DNA of 64,000 nucleotides from Turritopsis dohrnii (taxonomy: Eukaryota; Cnidaria; Hydrozoa; Anthoathecata; Oceaniidae), in NCBI GenBank assembly GCA_027922465.2, contig BQMF02000214.1, positions 124,001-188,000 of the forward strand, in the 5' to 3' direction. A model generated the notes under the pieces. It was not told the origin of the DNA, did not search any database, and saw nothing but the letters and a program-made list of their open reading frames with translations. This document shows, one piece after another, positions 52,086-63,886 of the stretch. Each line of letters starts with the position of its first letter. Position 1 is the first letter of the stretch. Position numbers and translations under genes: made by a program.

Positions 52086-54781
52086 CAGGGGCGGATTTAG
52101 GCTGGTGCACTGGTGAATGTGCACCAGTAAGATTCGGTATGTTGAAAAATATGGTGTATCCTTGGAAAAGATATACATGTTAATAAAACAGTTTTCAGTC
52201 TCTGAAACCTTTGACTTTCCGGGTTATGATATCTCGGACAGCGTCGGGCGGGCTTCTTGTTGCGTGGAATATTCTCAGGAATTTTCTCCGGTCAACAAAA
52301 AAGAGTATTTTTGTTGCTATTACTTTGCAATATTTGGCCCTGTATAACAGATATGATAGGGGTCGGAAAATACATGTTCGGAAGGTCGGCTACCGGCATC
52401 GCTTTCTACGCCACTTGACTGGTGTAAAGATGCGGAGCTTCTAGGGGAGTTTTGAGATCTGTCTGACTGGTGCAAGCTCAACTGGTGCATATTGAAAAGT
52501 GTACGACATGACGATCAAGAGATCATTGTATACCCTCTAGCGAAAGCGAACAGAATTCGGCAGTTGCATCATGGCACCTCGACAGTGCTGGAAAGTTGGA
52601 AGAAGAGAGGTCAAAACTGGAGACTGGTTATTCAATGGCATTATATTTTTTCCTATTTATAAACGTAGTGTTATTATAGTCATGTATGTATTGTTCACTT
52701 TTCAGTGCACATGATTTCTTATCTCGTTTTACAATTCGTCCTACAGGTATTTCGATTTTTCGTTGACGTTCTCACTGGAAATAAAGTTAGCTCTTTTTAC
52801 CAAACGCACGTGAAGAAAAAAGTGAAAAAGCAAAATGGCAGCAATTAATGAAACATTGTTGCTTCTGCTTCGTAGAAGAAGACACCTGAAGCGAAAAACT
52901 TAGGTAAACAAAATAATATAACAAGAAATTTCAGATTTCAGAAATTTTTCGGAATCGGATGGAATTAGTTTATCGTTTATTTCCGAGAATTATTAAAAAA
53001 ATTATATCGCTTTTATCAAATAAGCAAGGGTAACTTTGAACTTGAATAGTAAGTAATTCCTATTCCTTTAATGTCAATTTTTTGATTTTGTCTGCCATTT
53101 CGATTTTTGGTCAGCGCGATAGCAGCTGATCTTACATTAGCGTTTGTACGTCCGCCCGTCCGTCCGTAAAAAAGATTTTGTGTCCTCGATTGTAGGCTGA
53201 AGTCTGTTGTAGGCTGAATCAGAGGCTAATTTCCAACTATGGTTGTTGCATGAATAGGTTAAAAGAAGATCTTTTAAAACGTTTTCTTATTGTGAGTGTG
53301 GCCATGAAAACAGTAAATCATGAAATCACTGCGTGGAGTTTCTCAAAACTTCGCTATGATGCTGCCTATTCAGTGTAGAGCCAAATATTATTTTACTAGT
53401 CAGTTAGAACATAGAAATAGCAATAGAAATTTCTATGGTTAGAAGAGAATTGTTTATGCAAAATGACTCTTTTTGCTGATGTCGATACATCTCCATTACA
53501 TTTATACATATTGGTATACTTTGATCGCACACAGCCAAACAAAAAGTGATGATAATATGGCTGCGATCTCCAAAAACACACTCAAGAGGTAAGAAAATTT
53601 TTAACACATTATCCCCATTGATGATGCCATGGCTGAAGTATGAAGTAATGACTTTTTTACAATTGTGATTTATCAATCAAAAACTTGATTTTTTTTGTAA
53701 AGATTATGAAAACTAGCAATACAAAACATTTATATATATGGAAATTGCCAACATTTTTTTAGTACTATGGTGGTGGTGATTTTTAAAACCAAACATCCTC
53801 AATGTAGAAGTACTCACAGTGCATTGGTGATTCTGGAACTGCAGAGATCCTTTTTGTGTAACTTATATATATTTATGTATATATAATAGATAATGAATTT
53901 TTATGAACAAAACTGAGGGTTGATGTCAGCAGTGGGAACCCTTTTTAGATCAATAAATACATGAAAAATATCAAAATTGCAAACAAACTCCCAAAGAAAC
54001 AAATTTCTACTAGAAATCTGCTGACTCGTGTTTCTCACAATCTTCATAACAGTTTATTACCTTTAAATATTTAAAGACAGAATTATAATTGTTGTTCTTT
54101 CAATTCATTTTATCTTTTCGTCACAATTCTGACAAAGTTCTCCCACCCTTTTTTCAAGTGACTCTTTTACTACTTCTAAGGAAGTAGGAGTTGAGCCCTT
54201 ATGGTAATCATTAGTTTTTGACCTGGAGACTGCAGAAATCTAAATGTGTTGCACACATAATAATGGACAAAATGGTTGTGCCCATTTGTTAGATTACATG
54301 CTGTTTTTTGCACAATGTATTATGTATTTATTCAGAAATAAAATAGGTACTGTAATGCTCAAATGATTGACAGACAGCCAGCTCCCTTGAACATTTTTTG
54401 GTACATGGGCTAGTTTCCTGATCAATAACTTATTACTACAATGTTTGTAGTCATGCTTGATATTTTATAATAATAATACATATTTGGAATTGAAAAATTT
54501 AATTCTGTCATTGTTAATGCTTATGACCAACGCAAATCCCAGTTTTTCTTTTTTTTACAATTCCAAATTTTCGACATTCCAGATATATTATTGCTATATT
54601 GTTTCTCTTCCCTCAGTTGCATTGTCAATGTACTATAACCACATGGGAATAAAACATAGTGCTTGGGTCTGTTACAGTTCATATTAATGCATAGCTGGAG
54701 CCCCCATCTCATGCCCCTTAAAAGAAAGTCAGTCAAGTTGACATTTGCACCAGTCGAAAAAAATGCTAAATCTGTTCCTGG
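52086..54781. mobile_element. Possible hAT-like element, decayed
   Basis: CAGGGGCGGATTTAGG at 52086 is a typical hAT-like end, and CTAAATCTGTTCCTG at 54767-54781 is an imperfect inverse. CTGGTGCA motifs lie near both ends (52101, 52478, 54748 inverted). No transposase is recognised and no 8-bp target duplication is clear (only GATAT is shared). A MITE related to copies A and B appears at about 53875-54076 inside. Confidence 0.35.
53875..54076. mobile_element. MITE, copy C (degenerate)
   Basis: AGATAATGAATTTTTATGA at the left and TCATAACAGTTTATTACCTTT at the right, with CTGATGTCAGCAG-like and CTGCTGACTCGTGTTTCTC internal parts, align with copy B (54956-55131). TTAA flanks are not preserved. 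Confidence 0.45.
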
Positions 54782-54955
54782 ATATAGCCACTATATGGGA
54801 ATATTCACAAGCATAAGGAGAATGGCTAGAATAAAATAAGCGATTAGTCGAACATCATAATGCGTTAGGGAAGAAAAAAGGAAACAACTAAAAATAACGA
54901 ATAAGAATATGTAAGGTATTGTAATAATCTTACAGCCTAAAAAATTCATTTTTAA

Positions 54956-55131
54956 AGATAATGAACTATTATATGGAGAGCTGAGGGCTGCATTATGCTG
55001 ATGTCAGCAGAAATAGAACAATTAGAAAATGGTCAAGCAAAGTAAACAAATGATAGGCTCTGTTGTGGAGATTATCTCACAAGAAAACTGCTGACACACG
55101 TTTTTCTCGACTTTATGATAGTTCATTATCT
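54956..55131. mobile_element. TTAA-flanked MITE, copy B
   Basis: The ends AGATAATGAACTATTATA and TATGATAGTTCATTATCT are inverted repeats with TTAA on both sides (54952-54955 and 55132-55135). It is 176 bp and is the best-preserved copy of the family. Confidence 0.75.
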
Positions 55132-55135
55132 TTAA

Positions 55136-57230
55136 GTAAGTTTGATGTAACAAATCTTTTGAAATGTTTGAGTCGTTTAAGTGGTGTCATCAAAATTGTT
55201 GTCATCTTGTGTATCGTTAAAAACCGAACGAAAACAATCACGGTTCGTTAAAACTAAGTTAAAAACTTGAATGCTTGACGTAATCGTTTTGATCGAATCC
55301 CTAAGTTTGGATGCTAAAAAGAATGTTTATTTTACTTCTGAGAAATGACTCATTAATTCTGGGAAACCTGCACAATGCAAAATATGGGAACACAGAATAT
55401 GTCACACTTACGTACAAGGAATTGTTTTTACATGAATTTATAACTTTCCATTTTCAATTTTTGTTGTAAATATTTGAAAAATTTCTACTTAAAAAAGTGA
55501 GCAATATTTCAACACGATTTCTGTCATTTCTTTGTCTAACGCACCAATCAATGCAAACTTGCGCTTAATCTTATGAAAGCTTGTGACCTTAAAATTTCTT
55601 AGAGTTATTTTATAGATAATGTTATCATATACTTGTTAGGGCTACTTTTTTTATTTTGCTTATTAACTGAAAAACCTTTTTACTTTGATTTTAGATAAAA
55701 AGTATTTCAATAGTTCACTTTACCTGTTGAAGCTTTACTGTTAATCGCAGTTGTAAGTGGCACAAAGATTTCTATGCTACTTGTTGTGTGTAGAGCATGA
55801 AAATACATCAGCAAATTCAACTCGAATGAGATTTTATAATTGTTAGTATAATATGTTTTAATTTGAGTTCCCATTTTAATCAACACAGAGTTTTTCGTTC
55901 ATTGTTTGCTCTCAACATAACTTATGTTGACTATATTTACTTTCATTACTTTTTTTCAATCTATTAACAGCATTGTAAGTGTAACTCAACTTGCAACAGA
56001 AAAATTGGTGACAGATCTGGTTTCCTCTGCAAGTCAAGGGAAGTGAGAAGAGGAATGTAAATGTAGGAAGAAGGAAAGAAGGAGTTGTTCTCAATAAATT
56101 ATGTAAATCAAACATATACATCAATGTTATAAACTCCAATTGCACTCAAAGCTTCTGTAAATGAGAAATTATCCACTTATATTTTCAAAATAACAAATGG
56201 TTATTACATAAAAATCATGCAGGTTATTTCTTATATAAATTCATAGACTTTTGGTGCTTCTTTCTTTGTATCTTGGTAACTTAAGTGATAAATTTGATTA
56301 AAAAATCAGCAATTTCAATATTTATCTTTTCTAGCTAATGTCTTGTTTTGGTTTCCACGAAAACCCAAACGCAGATACGATAATTTCTTAAAGACCAGTA
56401 TCAAGATCACAATGACCGTTTGCTTCCTATTTTTAGCCGTACAATGTCTCTTTCAATCTCAGAGCAAGTACTTACAACATTGTATTGTGTTAGTTGTAGT
56501 GTGTATTAGGAAGATAACTGGATTATCGAGGCAGCTCAAAGAAAAATAATGATGCCTGAATATTTTGCTACTGTGTGGTTTCTGCTCAGGTAGTTGTTTT
56601 AATAAACTTGAGACGAGGCTATTAGTTAAAAAACTTTATCAAGAAGACTGGCGTTAGAAAAATAAATGTTAAGTGTTTACACTTTCGAGATATACCACAG
56701 TTGTTTGGCATTTGTAATGAATCGTGAGTGTCCAGAAAACAGTTGATGTCATTTATGTTGTTTGTTTACTAAAGGTTCGAATAATGCAAGAATCGAACAA
56801 ATAAGTCCTTATACTTGACCGAGAAATTTCATTTTCAAGATACGGAAATGTTGAAACAACACAAGATACATGTATGAAATAACATCTTGACACTAATATT
56901 GTTTTACATGTTGCCAAATGATTCTATTATTGGAAATTCCAGTTTATTTCCGAACTTCTTGCAATAGATTTCGCGAAAGAATGCTGTCATTCTCTCAAAC
57001 ATAGACATTCAGGGAAAATGAAAAAAAATCATCTACAATGCAAGAACATTTCACAATTTGAAGAAGTCTTTTACAATTTGTCGAAGCAGCAATAGTAGTT
57101 TCATTCCCAAACTACATATATAAGCTCTAACCTTTCTATCGCAAACTATTTATGAGATGAATCATAACTGATTGCATTTAAAAAGTTTTGCTAATATTTC
57201 GTTCAAATAGCTTTGCAACAAGTCATAAAG
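55136..57230. other. Non-coding; includes 3' flank of the AIG1-like gene
   Basis: No gene is recognised. A minus-strand AATAAA at 56943-56948 lies about 285 bases after the stop of the AIG1-like gene and is a plausible poly(A) signal. Short frames at 55912-56145 and 56343-56549 lack support. Confidence 0.45.
56943..56948 (-). promoter_or_regulatory. Candidate poly(A) signal of the AIG1-like gene
   Basis: AATAAA on the minus strand, about 285 bases beyond the stop codon. The position is plausible for a 3' UTR; usage is inferred. Confidence 0.35.
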
Positions 57231-58728
57231 TCAAAAGCACAGGTTTATAGGGTTATAAGAACCTGATTTACGTGTAGGAAGAGTGAGGGTACCAATCGAT
57301 TCCATCGTGTTTTGATAAGTTTCAGACCAGGATTCTGCGGCTTTTTTCGGAATTAACTTTACATCGTCCGTACCAATCTCAGGATAAGATTCAGTAATCA
57401 AATCAGGTGGCACTTCCACAGGTTTCATGTCTCTCCAAGCAATAGTTGATCCACATCCTATGGCTTGTTTCTGTCCTGCGCTACCCCAAACACGTTTTGC
57501 TTTCTTCTCTCCAGTTCTTTTGATGAGCAATTTTCCGTCCTTGAATTTGAATGAAAATGTAGCCATAACTCCGTTGCTTCGAGAATCGAATTTTTTTTCT
57601 TCTACGCGTTCACCACAGTGAGTATTGCCATCGCATCCCTCAACTTTAGCCCAAACAAGGCCGCAATGTGGGCATTGCCGCAAACTTGAAATGCCATGGC
57701 CATCCTGAAAAGCTAGAGTAGACAATCTAACTGCATTTAGAACATTACGTAGTTGATTAGTCATATTAGCAATATGACCTGCTTCATTAGCCATGTTTTC
57801 ACCATCAAATGTGAAACCATTTTCTTCTGAAACTCGCTTCTGGGCTTCAATAATTTCATCAAACATCCAAGCTTGGAATTCGAACATGCAATCAGCTTGG
57901 TCTTCCGATGTTTTAAGCTTTTTGATTTCACCCGAGTAATTCTTATAAATCATTGTAAATCGATGAACCTCATCTTTGACACATTTCATAATTTTAACAT
58001 GGTTATCATTAACCTTGAAATACTTAAGAAAATTATCGCTGGTGATACTCAAATCTGTAGGCTTTCTGCACATTTTCTTCAAATCTCTGATGAGAGTTTC
58101 GCCTGGAGTATCTAGCCCTGAAAAGACAACATCAGTAAGACCTAACTCATCATTCAATAACTTTAAGAACTTTTTCTTTTCCCAATTCACTTGATCCATG
58201 TGTGAAACAAACACACCAAGCATCTCATAAAGGTCGACAAATCTTTCCGCATATCTTCGTATTTGATCGATTGTGTTATCAAGGCGAACATGCCCCTGTA
58301 CCACTATCAAGATACAGGAAACTGGGCAATAATTAAGGGCATGCGCAATGTGGATGTTGTGCTCCAATTTATCGGATATTGAATTAGTGCCAGGAGTGTC
58401 AGAAATAATGAAGCTTTCATCTGAAGAATAAAAGATTTGAGAGGATCTTGTTACGCTTTCATCTCTGGCGGAACTACGATCTTTTTCACCCGTGACTTTC
58501 TCCACTAATGTGGATTTACCAGCTCCAACATCACCCAGCAAAACAATGTAATTTTGTTTTTTCTCTTTGAACTTATCTTCAGTATACTGTTTTTCCTATA
58601 AAATTATAATTAAACAACGTTGAAATTCAACACAGCTAAATTCAACCAAGGACTAGTATTTAGTGAACAAATACAAATACTTGATGCATTTGCAAAGTGA
58701 TGGAAAATAGATAAAAAAACCTTACCAT
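57231..58728 (-). CDS. AIG1/GIMAP-like P-loop GTPase with C-terminal zinc-binding region
   Basis: Two coding exons: 58728-58726 (only ATG, followed by donor GTAAGG) and 58595-57231 (after acceptor TTTTATAG). The product is 455 residues. G1 is GDVGAGKST at 22-30, G3 is DTPG at 67-70, and the G4 position reads SHMD at 132-135 where TKxD or NKxD is usual. This is the layout of AIG1-type GTPases, which in animals and plants act in immune or stress responses, often at membranes. A helical middle follows, then CPHCGLVWAKVEGCDGNTHC at 309-328 and GCGSTIAW near 381-388. This CxxC...C...C plus GCG set is IBR/zinc-ribbon-like and recurs with AIG1-type domains in invertebrates and fungi. No frameshift or stop is present, so the gene looks intact. 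Confidence 0.85.
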
Positions 58729-59287
58729 TTTGTTTTACCTTTTTCTTTTAATCAACAGGGCGTATTGAGCCGTTTTGAAAGTTTTGAATTCACAAGGGTA
58801 AATTTTCAAGTCAAAATCGTATAAAATTCGCAACCATCTGTGTTGTTTATCAACTGCTCTTATTTTATAAACTTTTGTATTGCTTTTGTGACCTTTTATT
58901 TTGGAATTTCAATGATTTTGTGCTCCTACATTGGTGTTTGTTTGTTTGCTTGAATAATTGCGATGGAGCGCGTTACCGTTTCATATTCATTCACACATAT
59001 TGCTTGTCTTTTTTATTCAAATTATTCGGATAATCATTGTTATTTGTATTGGAAAACGAATCATTTATCGAGGCACCAGTAAAAACACACATCTTGCTCT
59101 GTCTCGCTTATTTAAAATGTTTACGTCAATACGCCCCTGATCAACTTGCCAAGACTTGATCAGTCGGTCTTTCTGTAGTGAAGCCAAAATGAACAAAAAC
59201 AAAACATATCGAAATTTTCAAATGCCAACGTTCAGTGCTTTGTGGTATCAAAAAGGTCAATGTAGGTGGTCACATGAGTATAGTCAA
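58729..59287. other. 5' UTR/promoter region of the AIG1-like gene
   Basis: Directly upstream of the ATG the minus strand reads GATTAAAAGAAAAAGGTAAA, an AT-rich leader. No core promoter is clear. No other gene is recognised. Confidence 0.4.
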
Positions 59288-59580
59288 GGCGTCGTACTAT
59301 AGTGGTTATCACTCTCGTAATTTATGTGAGAGGTTGGGGTTCAATTGCCCTTGGCGGCGATTCACCATGCGCGAGTGAGTGCATCATAGCGCCGGGTCGA
59401 ACCAAGCCATGTTAGGGAAATTGGGTAGATGAGGTCATCCAGGAGAGCACAGGTCCTTGACTGGGTTTGTGTCACTCATGAGAGTGTCAAATACTTCGAA
59501 ACCTTCAACCTAAGCCGTAGCCCCTCCTGGAAAGCAGATGCAACAGCAACTGAATGAGGCTAGCCACGTAAAACAATACC
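59288..59580 (+). mobile_element. tRNA-derived SINE (second family)
   Basis: The head starts GGCGTCGTACTATAGTGGTT (A box) with an anticodon-like CTCTC...GAGAG stem and a B-box-like GGTTCAATTGC. A body of about 210 bp with no relation to the SINE at 43358 follows. No A-rich tail is obvious. Confidence 0.65.
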
Positions 59581-60233
59581 AAATGAACGAAGGCGGTTCT
59601 TACTATCATTCAGTTCCGAGAATTTCAATAACCTACAAGAGTTCAATTATGTTCAATGAAATGTTTTCACATTATCAATCTAAATCTACAAGCGTCCACA
59701 CAATGTTTTAGATCATGTCATCTTAAGTTGTAGAGACTACTTTCCCTTATACCACCTATATTTTAAGATTACCTGATATATTTGGCTTTTCCCTTAACTT
59801 CACAGGGTCATTTAAGAGGTTGTTTGTATGAGGGACCTGGAATAAAGATGACCTGCATGGGATGATTAGTATGTTTATATCGCAGTTCACCAAGATCATG
59901 TGTTTTAGCCTACTAAAATATAAACATGATCTAGACAACTAGTGGTAAGCAATCAGCCAAAAACAAAATATTTTTATACTTCCAAATGTCAACGTGTTGG
60001 CATTAAATACGTCAATGAAAGTGGCCACATGAGTATAGATAAACAAAGACAGTTCACACTTCAAACTCATGTATTCTTTCACTTCTACCACTTCTTTTCC
60101 ACATAACATTTTGAAAAACATCTGGACTCAATGCTATGTAAAGTCCTGCTTTGCAACAAATGATTTTCCTCATTTCAAAAATATTCTGTTTAATTTCAAC
60201 ATATACATTATCGAATTATTGTAAGCGCAATGT
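59581..60233. repeat. Non-coding with a degenerate duplicated segment
   Basis: About 59970-60045 resembles 59208-59283 (AAAACAAAA, CAAATG(C/T)CAACGT, GGTCAATG(A/T), CACATGAGTATAG). The SINE sits just after the first copy. No gene is seen. Confidence 0.4.
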
Positions 60234-60330
60234 TATGCCAAACTATGTAATAAAGTGTGCCACACTGTGTAATACCTGCCACACTATGTAATTATCTTCT
60301 GCCACACTATGTAATAACGCTTGCCACACT
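60234..60330. repeat. TGCCACACTATGTAATA tandem repeat
   Basis: Five units of about 20-26 bp, GCCACACTATGTAATA with variable spacers, from 60234 to 60330. Confidence 0.75.
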
Positions 60331-60355
60331 AATGAAGGGAATGTATTAACGCTAC

Positions 60356-60518
60356 CATAGGCGGAATTAGAACATAGTCAAACTTTCTGGAGGAGGAGTT
60401 AAGTTATTAAGAGAACAAAAGAAAAACGTGCCATTATTAAACAATAATTAAGACTGAAAACAAAATTGGTGACAATGTACTCCTCCACAAAGTTTGACTA
60501 TGTTTGTATTCGCCTCTG
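60356..60518. mobile_element. hAT-like MITE
   Basis: The left end CATAGGCGGAATTAG and right end TTCGCCTCTG are inverted. Inside, ACATAGTCAAACTTT pairs with AAAGTTTGACTATGT, and GGAGGAGGAGT with ACTCCTCC. It is 163 bp. The target duplication is not clear. Confidence 0.6.
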
Positions 60519-60522
60519 ACTA

Positions 60523-60676
60523 CCGTGATTTGACAAAGCGCCTTAAATCAAGTTTGTTCGATTTTAATAATTTTTTTAAAGAGTCAGTTCTCACATATGA
60601 GAAAAAAAGCAGCGTTAGAAACATAGCATATACAATATTCTTATTTTTGAACTTTAGGCGCTTTGTCAAATCACGG
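60523..60676. mobile_element. Palindromic MITE
   Basis: CCGTGATTTGACAAAGCGCC at the left is inverted exactly at the right (GGCGCTTTGTCAAATCACGG), giving terminal repeats of at least 20 bp in a 154-bp element. The two frames at 60494-60736 and 60520-60714 are mirror by-products of the palindrome. Confidence 0.75.
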
Positions 60677-60986
60677 CAAAAGATGTTAAAGTATGAATTC
60701 TTAGGAAGAAACAAAATCTTTTGGGTGGAATGTTAGTTGAATCAAGAGGGGTATGAAGGCTATAAACTGATAGGATAGTTGAAAAAATTTTCGAGTTAAA
60801 ATTCAATATCCCCTGGTGTACCCATTGAAAATGACCCCCATCCCCAAGTAACGTACTCTCTCTCGATCATATCGCATTTTTTAACAACTGTTGACTAAAG
60901 ACAGAAAAAAATACAACAAGCATTTTGGGATTTTTTTTATTATTATAAAGAAAATTAAACATTAATGATGACATGAAATAAAAGAC

Positions 60987-61500
60987 TCAGCCCCCCTCTA
61001 CTTTTGGAAATGGCTTCAAATTCTTATTTTGAAGGCATTTAATCAAATGTCATTGCATTTCTTTTACGTTGAAGGTCGCTTCCATTGGTGACTTCCCATC
61101 AAGAATTTCAGCAGCATATGCTATCGCGAAGAGGCCACAGTTGAACCCATCAAATTGCTTTTGTACTCTTAAGAAAGTAGGAGGGATTCTTTTTTCAGCA
61201 ACTACATTTCGATACAACGAATTAACCGATTTCATGGACGAACAATGCAAAGAAGATTTTAAACTGTCACAGATCTGGACTCGACCACTTGAGTATACAC
61301 TCAGGAAACAATGAGAATCTCCATCATGAAGCAGTTAGATGTGGTTTTGATGTACTGGCCGAAAAGGCTTATCATCTTTTTTGCGTATATTCAGCGCAGA
61401 TTGGTAACTGATCACCAAGTGTTTCACAGATCAGCTTTTGCGCTGCTTCCATAATTCTAGAGTTAAGCCACGCTGTTCTGGATTTTAAAATTTCAGAATC
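60987..61500 (-). pseudogene. Ulp1/SENP-like (C48-type) cysteine protease pseudogene
   Basis: Minus-strand reading gives the family parts in order. WLNSRIMEAAQKLI lies near 61425-61465. A DGDSHCFLSVY segment with the catalytic His follows near 61290-61325, then VQICDSL with the Asp, and QFDGFNCGLFAIAYAAEI near 61125-61180 with the oxyanion Gln and nucleophile Cys. The C terminus HLIKCLQNKNLKPFPKVEGG ends at TGA (60987). Breaks: a stop and a frame change after the first block (near 61360), and a TGA at 61050 where relatives have Arg (a likely CGA-to-TGA change). Such protease modules are common in transposon-encoded proteins as well as in de-SUMOylating enzymes. With no other domains seen, a transposon origin is inferred. 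Confidence 0.65.
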
Positions 61501-62381
61501 TTAATTCCTAAAAATATACAACTCATTACGAATCCAGAATTCCTCTCTTTTGATAGGTTCATCATCGGTAACAGTCACTATATCATCGGGACTGTCTTTC
61601 CTCGGGTTCCAAAGCCAACCAAGACGATTTCCACTTCTTGCTATCAACAACTTCTGAGATGCAGAGTGAAACACTAGAAAACAATCCAAAATATTTGATG
61701 ATCTTTCTAGCAGATACTTTAATCTTTCCATTATACTTACTAAGTCCATCATACTCTTTTTTATTCAAATCGCGATACGCAAGGCGTTTGAAATGCAAAG
61801 CGTTCGTTGTCGTGTGTCCAAAAAATAGCCTTCAAGCTAAGGATATCCAAATCACAGTCTAAAATAGCTAGCCTTTCTTATAAGCGTGTGAGCAGAACTA
61901 GTGAACATGGCCTTCGGTAAAGAGTTAAGACTGTAGACTATGTACTCATGCTTTACTCGGCAGGAGATGATTTCTACCACAGCGCTCCCATTCTGAAGTT
62001 CTAGTGTATACTACAGTTGTTTATGTTATATTCCTTCGCCTATGCTTTTTCTCCTATAAACTCCCAGCAACACTATTCAGCACAATTTTTACATAATTTC
62101 ATTTTACATAATTTCCTTAATGCTATAGCTGTTATTCTTGATATAACTTTAGTTTGTTTTGATTTTTCGGCTGGCATTTTTGTTTAGTTTTTACTCATCG
62201 TTATCAAGTCAGTTGTTCTCTGACACTTAGCAAAGTTCTTTTTTCATCTGGCACCTCAGAGTTATGTATTTGGATTAACATGTCGTCCTAATATCTACCA
62301 ATTACTGTGTTTCGCCTTTGTTCAGTTCAAGGTGGTTTGAAATATCCTGCTGCGTAGAAATGTACGGAACATTTCTACACG
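61501..62381. other. Possible upstream remnant and LINE flank
   Basis: Two overlapping minus-strand frames (61501-61752 and 61583-61798, the latter with HFKRLAYRDLNKKEYDGLSK) may be upstream parts of the protease-bearing element, because they share its strand and abut it. They are not recognised and are mutually out of register. Beyond 61870 nothing is seen. Confidence 0.3.
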
Positions 62382-62433
62382 GAATGACTGTTCAGCTGGC
62401 TACGATAACATACCAGCTAATCTCATCAAACCT

Positions 62434-63534
62434 GTGTACTCTTATCTTGCATCTCCTCTTACGTACATCCTCAACAACTCCATTCGAATACAAAAATTCC
62501 CACATTCTTGGAAAATCGCAAAAATTAGTCCTGTCCCAAAAGTATCAATGCCATCAAACCTAAATGACTACCGACCAGTTTCCGTGTTACCATTTCTATC
62601 AAAAATCTATGAGCGTATAGTTCTCAACCAACTTGGAGAATTTATCAAAGAGCAAATTATTTACCATAAAACACAATCTGGATTTCGGAAAAACCATTCC
62701 ACCATCACGTTGTTAATAAAATTCCGAGATGACATCCTGCGAGCGTTGAAAATGGGAGAATTAACCATAGCCATATTTACCGACTATTCCAAAGCTTTTG
62801 ATACCTTCGACTTTGAAACGCTAATAAAAAAACTATATTCTCTGAACTTCTCAAAATCATTTCTTTACTGGACTGCTGATTATCTAACAAACCGATATCA
62901 ATACATGCAAATTGACGACAAACTATCACACCTAAAGAAAATCACATTTGGCGTCCCACAAGGTTCCATCTTAGGACCTATATTCTTCAATCTTTATGTG
63001 ACAGAGATAAGTAACATCCTACAAAAATCGAAAAGCCTTCAATACGCAGATGACACAACCCTATACCGCCATTGCAAGCATGATCAACTCGAAAACACGA
63101 TAACAGAAATCGAAAAAGATCTAACCAACATATCCACATGGTCAAAAACATTGAATTTGGTTTTTAACAGCTCCAAGACCATGTGCATGCAGTTCCGATC
63201 AAAACGAAGTAAAAATCATACACCAGATCTTCGGATAACATGCCATAACGAAGTCATTAAAGTCGTACACTCCTGCAAGTTACTTGGTATAGTATTTGAT
63301 GAAAACTTAGACTGGCATATCCATACTAACAAACTTATGAGGGACTGTTTTGGAGTATTAAATGTGCTGCGCAAGATTAAACGTTATGCACCATTCCACA
63401 CAAGAAAACAACTAGTTCAATCGTTAGTTATTTCAAAACTAGACTATGGCAACATACTTTTTTTACAACATAACAAATCACCAAAAATCCCGTCTGCAAA
63501 AAGTTCTCAATGCATCTGCAAGTTTTGTACTTAA
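62434..63534 (+). pseudogene. LINE reverse transcriptase, first part
   Basis: The frame has the RT motifs DYRPVSVLPFLSKIYERIV near residues 45-63, FTDYSKAFDTF near 114-124, FGVPQGSILGPIFFNLY near 172-188, and catalytic YADD near 205-208. It corresponds to the RT at 2041-3954 with many substitutions, so the two are different families of one clade. It goes out of register in a T7 run at about 63461-63467, where one extra T shifts it; the last 25 residues or so are nonsense. Translation continues in the frame of 63446-63886. The missing endonuclease and the frameshift make it non-functional. Confidence 0.85.
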
Positions 63535-63886
63535 CAGATACGCTAAAATTGAAGATGTGGTATCACTCAAATGGCTCCCAATCCAGGAACGCCTGGATTA
63601 TTCCGTTGGTCTACTTGCCTTCAAAGCTGCCAATATTCCTACATTCCCTTCATATCTAAAGCTACAATTCAAACAAAACCACAGATTACTTCGAAACAAC
63701 ATTGAATATACAGGTCCAAAGTTGATCCATCCACCCGAACACAACACTTTTCCCGCTCTTGCCGCACTTTTATTTAATGATCTCCCAAAGGATGTCCGTC
63801 TGGCAGTTGACCTACAGCAGTATAAAACGAAAATGTATGCTTACCTGTTGGATAAAGCTGCTGCGAAAGAACTTGCTCGAATTTAA
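63446..63886 (+). pseudogene. LINE reverse transcriptase, C-terminal part
   Basis: From about residue 6 the frame continues the RT: YNITNHQKSRLQKVLNASAS, then RYAKIEDVVSLKWLPIQERLDY and a LFNDLPKDVR segment. These align with LQKLQNSAASFVSNKY...LSWLPVKEEI and FNDLPISCRK of the LINE at 2041. The apparent Met start is a by-product of the frameshift. It ends with a normal stop, after which the 3' UTR follows. Confidence 0.82.

Noticed and set aside
60494..60736. Two overlapping opposite-strand frames of 80 and 64 residues sharing peptide motifs
   Set aside because: They mirror each other because the sequence is a palindromic MITE (60523-60676).
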